This document shows, in pieces, positions 1 through 6,343 of a stretch of DNA of 6,366 nucleotides. Under the pieces are notes generated by a model. The model saw only the letters and a program-made list of their open reading frames with translations, was not told where the DNA came from and ran no database searches. Position numbers and translations under genes: made by a program. The DNA comes from Streptomyces violaceus (GTDB lineage: Bacteria > Actinomycetota > Actinomycetes > Streptomycetales > Streptomycetaceae): the NCBI GenBank assembly GCA_000715635.1, contig KL569188.1, forward strand, positions 23,030 through 29,395. The letters are read 5' to 3'. Numbering within the stretch: the stretch's first letter is position 1; each line of letters opens with the position of its first letter.

Positions 1-1
1 C

Positions 2-1171
2 CCCGCCTCCGGCGGCTACCGGCGCTTCGCCTGGAGCGGTGTCGACGGTGACTGCCGGGCCTGGTTCCAGGAGCAGGCCCGGGCGCGCGGCCTCACCTGT
101 GAGACCGACCGGAACGGCAACCAGTGGGCCTGGCTCGGCGACCCCGCCGCCGGGGACGCCGTCGTCACCGGGTCGCATCTCGACTCCGTGCCGGACGGCG
201 GGGCCTTCGACGGGCCCCTCGGCGTGGTGTCCGCCTTCGCCGCGCTGGACGAACTGCGCGGCCGTGACGCCCGGTTCACCCGCCCCCTCGGCATCGTGAA
301 CTTCGGTGACGAGGAGGGCGCCCGGTTCGGGCTCGCCTGCGTCGGGTCCCGGCTCACCGCGGGACAGCTCACCCGCGAGCAGGCGCACCGGCTCACCGAC
401 GGCGAGGGCGTGACAATGCCGCGCGCCATGGAGACCGCCGGATACGACCCCGACGCCATCGGGCCCGACCCCGAACGGCTCGCCCGTATCGGCGCCTTCG
501 TCGAACTCCACGTCGAGCAGGGCCGGGCCCTGGACCTGTCCGGCGACCGGGTCGGCATCGCCAGCGCGATATGGCCGCACGGCCGGTGGCGGTTCGACTT
601 CCGCGGCGAGGCCAACCACGCCGGCACCACCCGGCTCGCCGACCGGCGCGACCCCATGCTGTCCTACGCCGAGACCGTCCTCGCCGCCCGCCGTGAGGCC
701 GAACTCGCCGGCGCCGTCGCCACCTTCGGCAAGATCGCCGTCGAGCCGAACGGCGTCAACGCCATCCCCTCCCTCGTGCGCGGCTGGCTCGACTCCCGCG
801 CCGCCGACCAGGACAGCCTGGACGCCGTGGTCGCCGGTGTGGAGAAGGCGGCCGGGGAGTACGCCGCCGCCCACGGCGTCGAGCTGGCCGTCGTCCGCGA
901 GTCGTTCACCCCCGTCGTCGAGTTCGACCACGCGCTGCGCGACGAACTCGCCCGCATCCTCGGCAAGGACACCGGCCTCACCGTCCCCGTCCTCGGCACC
1001 GGCGCCGGACACGACGCCGGGATCCTGTCCGGGAGCATCCCGACCGCCATGCTGTTCGTGCGCAACCCCACCGGCGTCTCCCACTCCCCGGCCGAGTCCG
1101 CGACCGAGGACGACTGCGTGGCCGGGGTACTCGCCCTCGCCGACGTACTGGAAGGACTGGCCTGCACGTGA
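2..1171 (+). CDS. M20-family amidohydrolase (allantoate amidohydrolase / N-carbamoyl amino acid hydrolase type), 5' truncated
   Basis: This is a dinuclear-metal hydrolase of the M20 hydantoinase/carbamoylase family, which cleaves ureido or N-acyl amino acid substrates in the cytoplasm. The frame is open from base 2, so the start lies outside the window. The 389 residues present compare with roughly 400-415 for the family, so about 10-25 are missing. Counting from base 2, the metal-ligand set is complete: H59 (in GSHLDS), D70 (in GAFDGPLGV), E105 next to catalytic-base candidate E104 (in GDEEGARFG), H170 (in ELHVEQG) and H361 (in VSHSPAE). The spacings 11, 35 and 65 between the first four fit the family. 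NHAGTT at about 205-210 opens the lid/dimerisation domain, and GAGHDAG lies near the C-terminus. The stop overlaps the hutF start by 4 nt (GTGA), implying coupled translation. The family is sure but the substrate is not: allantoate is the default label, while the hut context points to N-formylglutamate or a related compound (inference). A downstream GTG at 188 would remove the first metal ligands and is not the start. Confidence 0.93.
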   Translation, partial: PASGGYRRFAWSGVDGDCRAWFQEQARARGLTCETDRNGNQWAWLGDPAAGDAVVTGSHLDSVPDGGAFDGPLGVVSAFAALDELRGRDARFTRPLGIVNFGDEEGARFGLACVGSRLTAGQLTREQAHRLTDGEGVTMPRAMETAGYDPDAIGPDPERLARIGAFVELHVEQGRALDLSGDRVGIASAIWPHGRWRFDFRGEANHAGTTRLADRRDPMLSYAETVLAARREAELAGAVATFGKIAVEPNGVNAIPSLVRGWLDSRAADQDSLDAVVAGVEKAAGEYAAAHGVELAVVRESFTPVVEFDHALRDELARILGKDTGLTVPVLGTGAGHDAGILSGSIPTAMLFVRNPTGVSHSPAESATEDDCVAGVLALADVLEGLACT

Positions 1172-2517
1172 CGCCCACCCAGCAGCCCCGCACGTACTGG
1201 CTGGAACACGCCTGGCTCGGCACCCACGTCGAGCCCGGCGTCGCCCTCGACGTCCACGACGGCCGCGTCACCACCGTCCGGACCGAGGTCACCACCCCGC
1301 CCCCCGGTGCCGAGGTACTGCGCGGCCTCACCCTCCCCGGGCTGGCCAACGCCCACAGCCATGCCTTCCACCGGGCACTGCGCGGTACCGTCCAGGTCGG
1401 CTCCGGAACCTTCTGGACCTGGCGCGAGGTCATGTACGCCACGGCCGCCCGGCTCACCCCGGACACCTACCACGACCTGGCCCGCGCCGTGTACGCCGAG
1501 ATGGCCCTGGCCGGCATCACGGCGGTCGGCGAGTTCCACTACGTCCACCACGCCCCCGGAGGCGTCCCCTACGCCGACCCCAATGCGATGGGCGAGGCCC
1601 TGATCGCGGCCGCCGCCGAAGCCGGGATCCGCATCACCCTCCTCGACACCGCCTATCTCTCCTCCGGCTTCGGGCAGCCGCCCTCCGCCCAGCAGCTCCG
1701 CTTCTCCGACGGGACGGCAGACGCCTGGGCCGAACGCTGTTCAGTTCTCAAGGAACGGGATCACGCGCGGATCGGAGCGGCGATCCACTCCGTACGGGCC
1801 GTGCCCGCCGACCAGCTGGCGACCGTCGCGAGGTGGGCCGAGGAGCGGCGGGCCCCGCTGCACGTGCACCTGTCGGAGCAGACCGCCGAGAACGAGGCCT
1901 GCCTGGAGATCCACGGGTGCACTCCGACGCAGCTGCTCGCCCTGCACGGCGTCCTCGGGCCGCGCACGACCGGCGTTCACAACACCCACCTCCCCGCCGA
2001 GGACGTCTCCCTCATCGGCGGCAGCGGCACCGGCACCTGCATGTGCCCCACCACCGAGCGAGACCTGGCCGACGGCATCGGGCCCGCGGCCGCCCTGCAG
2101 AACGAGGGCTCCCCGCTCTCCCTGGGCTCCGACAGCCACGCGGTGATCGACCTGCTGGAGGAGGCGCGCGCCCTGGAGCTGAACGAGCGCCTGCGCACCC
2201 GCACCCGAGGTCACTGGACGGCCGCGGCCCTGCTGCGGGCGGCCTCGGCCGACGGGCACGCGGCCCTCGGCTGGGCGGAGACGGGCGTCCTGGAGAGCGG
2301 CGCGCTCGCCGACTTCACCACCATCGCGCTCGACTCGGTCAGGACGGCAGGGCCGCTTCCGCGGCTCGGGGCCGAGACGGCCGTATTCGCCGCGTCGGCA
2401 GCGGACGTGTCGCATACGGTCGTGGGAGGCCGGCACGTCGTACGGGACGGGGTCCACTCCCTCGTACCGGATGTGCCGAAAGCCCTCGCGGACGCCGTCG
2501 AAGCCCTGCGCGGATGA
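1168..2517 (+). CDS. hutF: Formimidoylglutamate deiminase HutF
   Basis: This 449-residue cytoplasmic amidohydrolase-superfamily enzyme should convert N-formimidoyl-L-glutamate and water to N-formyl-L-glutamate and ammonia, a late step of histidine degradation. Visible active-site elements, in order, are [13 protein letters not shown] with metal ligands H63 and H65, FHYVHH at about 128-133, HVHLSEQ with H234, VHNTHL with H271 and H274, and GSDSHA with the superfamily aspartate D322. The length and the [13 protein letters not shown] and HVHLSEQ blocks are typical of HutF rather than of general guanine or cytosine deaminases. The GTG start overlaps the upstream stop by 4 nt, and GGAAGGA at 1150-1156 lies 11 nt before it, so I prefer this start. 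The stop overlaps a possible in-frame ATG of hutI at 2514. The gene is expected to be co-transcribed with the M20 hydrolase and hutI. No damage or unusual base composition is seen. Confidence 0.95.
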   Translation: MTPTQQPRTYWLEHAWLGTHVEPGVALDVHDGRVTTVRTEVTTPPPGAEVLRGLTLPGLANAHSHAFHRALRGTVQVGSGTFWTWREVMYATAARLTPDTYHDLARAVYAEMALAGITAVGEFHYVHHAPGGVPYADPNAMGEALIAAAAEAGIRITLLDTAYLSSGFGQPPSAQQLRFSDGTADAWAERCSVLKERDHARIGAAIHSVRAVPADQLATVARWAEERRAPLHVHLSEQTAENEACLEIHGCTPTQLLALHGVLGPRTTGVHNTHLPAEDVSLIGGSGTGTCMCPTTERDLADGIGPAAALQNEGSPLSLGSDSHAVIDLLEEARALELNERLRTRTRGHWTAAALLRAASADGHAALGWAETGVLESGALADFTTIALDSVRTAGPLPRLGAETAVFAASAADVSHTVVGGRHVVRDGVHSLVPDVPKALADAVEALRG

Positions 2518-2594
2518 CTGCGGGCCGCCCGCCCACGCGGCCCGCCTCCGTCCCCGAACCCGACCCCACCGCCGACCAGGCCACCAAGGACGCC

Positions 2595-3845
2595 ATGAGC
2601 AACGCGACGACCGTCAGCCCCGCCCACTCCGCGAGCACCGCAAGCACGCTCATCACGAACATCGCCAGCCTGGTCACCAACGACCCCTCCCTCGGATGGG
2701 GGTCCCCCCGCTCGAGCAAATTCGAGAGTGGGGGAAATTCCCCCCTCGGACTGGTCCAGTACGCGGCCGTCGTCATCGAAGGCGACCGCGTCGTGTGGAC
2801 CGGTGATCAAAGCAAAGCACCCGCCACTGACAATCGGGTCGACGCAGGTGGCAGGGCGGTCATCCCCGGCTTCGTCGACTCCCACTCCCACCTCGTCTTC
2901 GCGGGCGACCGGACGCGGGAGTTCAACGCCCGCATGTCGGGGCGGCCGTACAGCGCGGGCGGCATCCGCACGACCGTCGCCGCCACCCGCGCCGCGAGCG
3001 ACGCGGAACTCGAGGCCAATCTCACCCGTTACCTCCGCGAGGCGCTGCACCAGGGCACCACGACCTTCGAGACCAAGTCCGGCTACGGCCTGACCGCCGA
3101 GGACGAGGCCCGGGCCCTGCGCGTCGCCGCCGCCCACACCGACGAGGTCACCTATCTCGGCGCCCACATCGTCGCCCCCGAGTTCGCCGAGGACCCGGCC
3201 GGCTACGTCGCCCTGGTCACCGGCGAGATGCTCGACGCCTGCGCCCCGTACGCCCGCTGGATCGACGTCTTCTGCGAGCAGGGCGCCTTCGACGGCGACC
3301 AGGCCCGCGCGATCCTCACCGCCGGCAAGGAACGCGGTCTGCACCCCCGTATCCACGCCAACCAGCTCTCGTACGGCCCGGGCGTGCAGCTCGCCGTCGA
3401 GCTCGACGCGGCCAGCGCCGACCACTGCACCCACCTGACCGACGCGGACGTGGACGCCCTGGCGAACAGCCGTACGGTCGCCACCCTGCTGCCCGGCGCC
3501 GAGTTCTCCACGCGGGCCGAGTGGCCGGACGCCCGCCGCCTCCTCGACGCGGGCGTCACCGTGGCCCTGTCCACCGACTGCAACCCGGGTTCGTCCTTCA
3601 CGTCCTCCGTCCCGTTCTGCGTCGCGCTCGCCGTACGGGACATGGGCATGACCCCGGACGAGGCCGTATGGTCTGCCACAGCGGGCGGCGCGGCGGCCCT
3701 GCGGCGCACCGACATCGGCCGCGTCACCCCGGGCGCGTACGCCGACCTGACGCTCCTCGATGCCCCGAGCCACGTCCACCTGGCCTACCGCCCCGGCGTC
3801 CCCCTGGTCACCGGAGTCTGGCGGCGGGGCGAAAGGGTGCTCTGA
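2595..3845 (+). CDS. hutI: Imidazolonepropionase HutI, with an N-terminal insertion encoded by a palindromic repeat
   Basis: HutI hydrolyses 4-imidazolone-5-propanoate to N-formimidoyl-L-glutamate, the substrate of HutF encoded just upstream. From ATG 2595 it has 416 residues. The metal-binding pattern of the family is present: DSHSH (H97, H99), [10 protein letters not shown] (H254), SADHCTH (H277) and STDCNPGSS (D328). The family-like N-terminus begins at [18 protein letters not shown]. Directly after it, residues 35-49 (W35 to S49) are rich in G, S, R and P and are encoded by the palindromic repeat at 2697-2746. The normal sequence resumes at PLGL and [12 protein letters not shown]. The frame is kept, so the enzyme is probably active with an enlarged N-terminal loop. 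The start is uncertain: ATG 2595 has AAGGA at 2586-2590, only 4 nt away. In-frame ATG 2514 overlaps the hutF stop by 4 nt and would add 27 Pro/Thr/Asp-rich residues unlike the enzyme domain. I prefer 2595. Confidence 0.93.
   Translation: MSNATTVSPAHSASTASTLITNIASLVTNDPSLGWGSPRSSKFESGGNSPLGLVQYAAVVIEGDRVVWTGDQSKAPATDNRVDAGGRAVIPGFVDSHSHLVFAGDRTREFNARMSGRPYSAGGIRTTVAATRAASDAELEANLTRYLREALHQGTTTFETKSGYGLTAEDEARALRVAAAHTDEVTYLGAHIVAPEFAEDPAGYVALVTGEMLDACAPYARWIDVFCEQGAFDGDQARAILTAGKERGLHPRIHANQLSYGPGVQLAVELDAASADHCTHLTDADVDALANSRTVATLLPGAEFSTRAEWPDARRLLDAGVTVALSTDCNPGSSFTSSVPFCVALAVRDMGMTPDEAVWSATAGGAAALRRTDIGRVTPGAYADLTLLDAPSHVHLAYRPGVPLVTGVWRRGERVL
2697..2746. repeat. GC-rich nested palindrome (dispersed Streptomyces-type repeat) inside hutI
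   Basis: The stretch can fold as one nested hairpin: G5 at 2698-2702 with C5 at 2740-2744, C5 at 2705-2709 with G5 at 2730-2734, and CTCGA at 2711-2715 with TCGAG at 2722-2726 around a 6-nt loop. Small internal loops separate the three stems. The first G5 can also pair directly with the adjacent C6, and the second G5 with the last C6 around AAATT, so alternative structures exist. From memory, a core with GGGGGTCCCCCC followed by CTCGAG and GAGAGTGGGGGA recurs many times in Streptomyces genomes, mostly in intergenic or non-conserved positions. The origin of this family is unknown to me. Here it lies within a gene and is translated as HutI residues 35-49 without a stop or frameshift. In mRNA it would form a stable hairpin about 100 nt after the start codon. 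Confidence 0.75.
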
Positions 3846-3859
3846 CGACCTGCGTCAAC

Positions 3860-3866
3860 GGAGGAG
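3860..3866 (+). promoter_or_regulatory. Strong ribosome binding site of the small membrane protein gene
   Basis: GGAGGAG lies 8 nt before ATG 3875, an almost ideal Shine-Dalgarno match and spacing. It fixes the start of the 106-residue membrane protein and supports that this short gene is real. It is a better site than those of the two hut genes upstream, which rely on stop/start overlap. Confidence 0.8.
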
Positions 3867-3874
3867 CGGTACGG

Positions 3875-4195
3875 ATGGCAAAGCACTGGTCGGCACCGCT
3901 CCTGGTGAACCTGCTGCTCGGAATCCCGGCAGTGGTGCCGATCTGGTTGCTGTGGTACCTCGCGGTGAACTGGCCGCTCGCCGAACTCGGGCTGACGGTA
4001 CGGGAACCGACGGAGAACGACGGCATGGCCCTCTGGCTCGTGATCGTCGTTCCCGTCGTCGCGCTGTTCGGCCTGATCTGGTGGCTGGCCAACAGCCCCC
4101 TCCGGCGCCGGACCACGCTGGCTCCACGTACGTACTGGCTGCTGAGCGTTCTGGCCCCCCTCCTCCCCACGGCCGTCCTCATCCTCATCTCCTGA
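3875..4195 (+). CDS. Small three-helix membrane protein of unknown function
   Basis: I do not recognise a named family for this 106-residue protein. It has three hydrophobic segments at about residues 8-31 (LLVNLLLG...PIWLLWYLAV), 51-72 (MALWLVIVVPVVALFGLIWWLA) and 87-105 (YWLLSVLAPLLPTAVLILI), so it should be an integral cytoplasmic-membrane protein without a cleaved signal. A short polar loop (REPTENDG, 43-50) joins helices 1 and 2. A basic loop (RRR at 77-79) joins helices 2 and 3 and, by the positive-inside rule, probably faces the cytoplasm. The start is set by a strong Shine-Dalgarno 8 nt upstream. The gene begins 29 nt after hutI and ends before a hairpin, so it is probably the last gene of the hut transcript. 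A transport or envelope role is possible but nothing in the sequence shows it. From memory, a small membrane protein lies at the same position in S. coelicolor. Confidence 0.8.
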   Translation: MAKHWSAPLLVNLLLGIPAVVPIWLLWYLAVNWPLAELGLTVREPTENDGMALWLVIVVPVVALFGLIWWLANSPLRRRTTLAPRTYWLLSVLAPLLPTAVLILIS

Positions 4196-4250
4196 GAAAG
4201 AGACAGCACTGCGAGGGCGTGGTGCTCCGGGGCGGGCCATGGCACGCGTC

Positions 4251-4278
4251 CGGGGGCGGACCGTTCGGTCCGCCCCCG
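4251..4278. terminator. Bidirectional hairpin terminator between convergent genes
   Basis: A perfect 12-bp inverted repeat has CGGGGGCGGACC at 4251-4262, loop GTTC at 4263-4266, and GGTCCGCCCCCG at 4267-4278. It lies in the 117-nt gap between the membrane protein stop (4195) and the sigma factor stop (4315 to 4313 on the - strand). No T tract follows on either strand, which is common for Streptomyces terminators. Because the stem is symmetric, it can serve both converging transcripts. Confidence 0.85.
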
Positions 4279-4312
4279 AAGGACACGTCACCCGGCAGGG
4301 ATCACACGAGGA

Positions 4313-5227
4313 TCACTCCTCGACGGTCAGGCCCTTGCGCAGCCGTACCAGCGTCCGCGACAGCAGTCGCGACACGTGCATCTGCGAGATGCCCAGTTCC
4401 TCGCCGATCTCCGACTGCGTCAGACCCGCGACGAAGCGCAGGGACAGGATCTTCCGGTCGCGCGGCGGGAGTTCGGCGATCAGCGGCTTCAGCGACTCGA
4501 CGTACTCGATGCCCTCGAGTCCGTGGTCCTCGTAGCCGATGCGGTCCGCGAGCGCGCCCTCGGAGTCGTCCTCCTCCGGCTGGGCGTCCAGCGAGGAGGC
4601 GGTGTAGGCGTTCGAGGCGGCCATGCCCTCGACGACCTCGTCCTTGGACAGGCCCAGGCGCTCGGCCAGTTCCGTCACCGTCGGGGCGCGGTCCAGCTTC
4701 TGCGCCAGCTCGTCACCGGCCTTGGCCAGGTCGAGCCGGAGCTCCTGGAGCCGCCGCGGAACGCGCACGGACCACGAGGTGTCGCGGAAGAAGCGCTTGA
4801 TCTCGCCGACGATGGTCGGCATCGCGAAAGTGGGGAACTCGACACCCCGGGAGAGTTCGAACCGGTCGATCGCCTTGATCAGGCCGATGGTGCCGACCTG
4901 GATGATGTCCTCCATCGGCTCGCTGCGGGAGCGGAACCGGGAAGCGGCGAACTTGACCAGCGCGAGGTTCAGTTCGACAAGCGTGTTGCGGACGTACGAG
5001 TACTCGTGCGTGCCTTCCTCCAGCGCTTCGAGGCGCTCGAAGAGGGTCTTGGACAGAGCCCGTGCGTCGACGGCGCCGACCTGCTCGTACGGGGGGATGT
5101 CCGGAAGTCCGGCGAGAAGATCGTCCTGTGTGACGAGCGTCTCGTCCTGCTCGATGGGATCCAGATGTTCCGGAGGGGGTGTCGACGTCGCTTTCTGGGT
5201 ACGCGATGCGTCGAGCCGGGGTGACAT
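4313..5227 (-). CDS. sigI: RNA polymerase sigma factor, SigB/SigF/SigG subfamily (SigI-like)
   Basis: This 304-residue group 3 sigma-70 factor directs RNA polymerase to stress or developmental promoters. Domains in order: an acidic N-terminal extension without a known domain (1-55); region 2 at about 60-150, including PMEDIIQVGTIGLIKAIDRF (104-123, core binding) and FPTFAMPTIVGEIKRFFRD (131-149, -10 recognition); region 3 at about 155-215 (VPRRLQELR, TVTELAERLGLS); and region 4 at about 245-300, with the helix-turn-helix GLTQSEIGEELGISQMHVSR (268-287) for -35 recognition. GEIKRFFRD and SVRVPRRLQEL are hallmarks of the SigB/SigF/SigG branch. The start ATG at 5227 follows GGAGG by 5 nt; in-frame ATGs further upstream lack such a site. 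Divergent neighbours encode its likely anti-anti-sigma and anti-sigma factors, so activity is probably set by partner switching. The name sigI rests on remembered synteny with S. coelicolor (hutI, small membrane protein, sigI) and is less certain than the family, because Streptomyces have several paralogues. Confidence 0.93.
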   Translation of the reverse strand: MSPRLDASRTQKATSTPPPEHLDPIEQDETLVTQDDLLAGLPDIPPYEQVGAVDARALSKTLFERLEALEEGTHEYSYVRNTLVELNLALVKFAASRFRSRSEPMEDIIQVGTIGLIKAIDRFELSRGVEFPTFAMPTIVGEIKRFFRDTSWSVRVPRRLQELRLDLAKAGDELAQKLDRAPTVTELAERLGLSKDEVVEGMAASNAYTASSLDAQPEEDDSEGALADRIGYEDHGLEGIEYVESLKPLIAELPPRDRKILSLRFVAGLTQSEIGEELGISQMHVSRLLSRTLVRLRKGLTVEE

Positions 5228-5230
5228 GAT

Positions 5231-5237
5231 GTCCTCC
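5231..5237 (-). promoter_or_regulatory. Ribosome binding site that fixes the sigma factor start
   Basis: On the - strand, GGAGGAC precedes ATG 5227; the GGAGG core ends 5 nt before the start codon. The reading frame continues upstream to 5356, but this site supports the 304-residue protein over the longer 347-residue form, whose extra residues are Arg- and Gly-rich and unlike a sigma factor. Confidence 0.75.
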
Positions 5238-5384
5238 ATCGTTCTCGGCATAAGGCTGCCGGAGCCATTACGTGCACTGCGGTGTGCGGCGCCTCCATAG
5301 CCGGCCGTGTGTCGGGTACGTGTCCTTACTAGGCCTACCCGCTTTCCCGAGCCCACCGCAAGTGCGTTCTGTGGGCATATGTCC

Positions 5385-5408
5385 GTTTGTGTGTAGTTGT
5401 TCGGGTGT
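5385..5408 (+). promoter_or_regulatory. Candidate SigB-family promoter upstream of the STAS gene
   Basis: GTTT at 5385-5388, a 14-nt spacer, and GGGTGT at 5403-5408 match the consensus known for the Streptomyces SigB-type sigma family (G..T, 14-16 nt, GGGTAC or GGGTAT), with one mismatch in the -10 element. Transcription would begin near 5415, giving a leader of about 65 nt before ATG 5481. It lies in the 253-nt divergent gap between the sigma factor gene and the STAS gene. If real, the STAS/anti-sigma pair is controlled by this sigma factor or a paralogue. This is a motif match only. Confidence 0.5.
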
Positions 5409-5464
5409 CGAAGCGTGTCAGGAAGGCGTAGTGTTCGAGGGCGTCAGCAAGCAGCCTCGACGTC

Positions 5465-5469
5465 AGGAG
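5465..5469 (+). promoter_or_regulatory. Ribosome binding site of the STAS gene
   Basis: AGGAG lies 11 nt before ATG 5481, within a purine-rich AGGAGAGAGAGA run. The spacing is slightly long, but no better site precedes the upstream in-frame TTG at 5397, which would also lie upstream of the transcription start predicted from the promoter at 5385-5408. Confidence 0.55.
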
Positions 5470-5480
5470 AGAGAGACGGC

Positions 5481-5858
5481 ATGGACCGCGGGACGGTCGG
5501 CAGCGCACAGTCTGGCCGGCTTCTGGTGGAGGTGCGGGAAGAGGGCTCTAGTGCCGTCGTGACCCCGGCGGGTGAGTTGGATCACCACACCGCCGATTTG
5601 TTGCGTGAGCCACTCGACGACTGCCTCGCCAAGGGATTCAAGCGCCTGGTCATCGACTGTGCGCGCCTGGAGTTCTGCGACTCCACGGGGCTCAATGTGC
5701 TCCTCGGCGCACGGCTGAAGGCGGAGGCCGCCGGTGGCGGCGTGACCCTCGCCGGGATGCAGCCGGTGGTGGCGCGCGTATTCGAGATCACGGGCGCGGA
5801 CGCGGTCTTCACCGTCCACGACACGCTCGAGGCGGCCCTGGCCGACGGGTCGAGCTGA
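5481..5858 (+). CDS. arsI: STAS-domain anti-anti-sigma factor (ArsI-like)
   Basis: This 125-residue protein is a single STAS domain (about residues 12-120) of the SpoIIAA/RsbV/BldG type. It should bind a cognate anti-sigma factor when unphosphorylated and so free the sigma factor. The signature is present: GELDHHTADLLREPL (31-45), RLVIDCARLEFCDSTGLNVLLGAR (55-78) with S68 in DSTGL as the expected phosphorylation site, and GGGVTLAGM with VFEITGAD near the end. The length is usual for stand-alone anti-anti-sigma factors. It is transcribed divergently from the sigma factor gene, behind a SigB-type promoter candidate, and 243 nt ahead of an anti-sigma-type ATPase gene. The arsI name comes from memory of the S. 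coelicolor SigI/PrsI/ArsI partner-switching set and depends on that synteny; the STAS assignment itself is firm. Confidence 0.92.
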   Translation: MDRGTVGSAQSGRLLVEVREEGSSAVVTPAGELDHHTADLLREPLDDCLAKGFKRLVIDCARLEFCDSTGLNVLLGARLKAEAAGGGVTLAGMQPVVARVFEITGADAVFTVHDTLEAALADGSS

Positions 5859-6087
5859 GCGGTGGTGCGTCGGCGCGCCGAGCCTCGGCCTTCCCTCTGT
5901 GACCGACGTCCTATGTCCGTCACGCCTTTCGTGCCGAATCCGGGGGTGTTCCGCCGGGCCGCCAGGGCAGGAGACATCCTGAACCTGTTGGCTGCCGGGG
6001 TGGCGGGGGTGCCGCGAAACCGATATGCCGCGCACTGCGTGACTGACTGTGTACAGAATCTTTTGAATCGTGAACTGGTGAATCGGT

Positions 6088-6094
6088 GAGGTGA
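6088..6094 (+). promoter_or_regulatory. Ribosome binding site of the anti-sigma factor gene
   Basis: GAGGTGA lies 7 nt before ATG 6102, a good Streptomyces Shine-Dalgarno, and supports that start. Confidence 0.65.
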
Positions 6095-6101
6095 AGCGCT
6101 G

Positions 6102-6343
6102 ATGAGCACCACCCGGCCTTACCCGCCGGGCGACCGCGGGCCGGAGCCCAGCGGCGCTTCCGGGGCGTCCGAGGGTGGCGTACCGGCGGCCACTGCGTCC
6201 GGCGAGGGCGTGGGCGCGCCGTCAGGAGCCGCGGCGCCGCCGGGGGGCCGGCAGGTGCGCCGGCTGAGCTTCGGCGGGGAGAGCGGTGTCGTCCCGCTCG
6301 CCCGCGACTTCACCCGTCAGGCGCTGTACGCGTGGGGCTGGCT
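6102..6343 (+). CDS. prsI: Anti-sigma factor, RsbW/SpoIIAB-like ATP-binding protein (PrsI-like), 3' truncated
   Basis: Only the first 81 or so residues are present; the gene is cut by the contig end. Residues 1-50 are a low-complexity Gly/Ala/Pro/Ser-rich tail that is probably disordered. Residues from about 53 (RRLSFGGESGVVPLARDFTRQALYAWGWL) match the start of the HATPase_c fold found in the many Streptomyces RsbW-like regulatory proteins. The ATP-binding N, G1 and G2 boxes would lie in the missing part and cannot be checked. In partner switching such a protein binds the sigma factor, and in many cases phosphorylates the serine of its STAS antagonist; both candidate partners are encoded next to it. 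A start at ATG 6102 is supported by GAGGTGA 7 nt upstream. The reading frame continues to base 6366 only by running into adaptor sequence, so the last encoded residues (CLLYTSL) are artificial. The prsI name is from remembered synteny. Confidence 0.75.

Noticed and set aside
693..2513. Very long open + strand frame that runs through the M20 hydrolase and hutF genes into hutI
   Set aside because: It is out of phase with two genes that have complete catalytic motifs, its translation is Arg/Pro-rich and low complexity, and such frames are common in very GC-rich DNA. Only the hutI part is real.
2211..3779. 522-codon open frame antisense to hutF and hutI
   Set aside because: It has a Gly/Arg/Val-rich translation with no recognisable domain, is a mirror of the high third-position GC of the sense genes, and has no convincing start.
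4376..5224. Open + strand frames antisense to the sigma factor gene
   Set aside because: The - strand frame encodes a complete sigma factor with all regions; the antisense translations show no domain.
5314..5319. GGGTAC on the + strand as a SigB-type -10 element
   Set aside because: No G..T element is present 14-16 nt upstream, and it is much further from the STAS gene than the better match at 5385-5408.
5335..5340. GGGTAG on the - strand as a SigB-type -10 element for the sigma factor gene
   Set aside because: The last base departs from consensus and no G..T element is found at 14-16 nt upstream; too weak to call.
5870..5889. Short palindromes after the STAS gene (TCGGCGCGCCGA and GCCG/CGGC) as a terminator
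   Set aside because: The first has no loop and the second has only a 4-bp stem; neither is convincing as a terminator.
5862..6089. Possible small gene between the STAS and anti-sigma genes
   Set aside because: The GTG start follows the STAS stop by 3 nt and the internal ATG at 5913 has no Shine-Dalgarno. Third-position GC is clearly lower than in the neighbouring genes and no family is recognised. Kept only as part of a spacer finding.
2..6343. TTA codons that would place a gene under bldA control
   Set aside because: I found no in-frame TTA in the genomic part of any called gene; the only one is in the adaptor.
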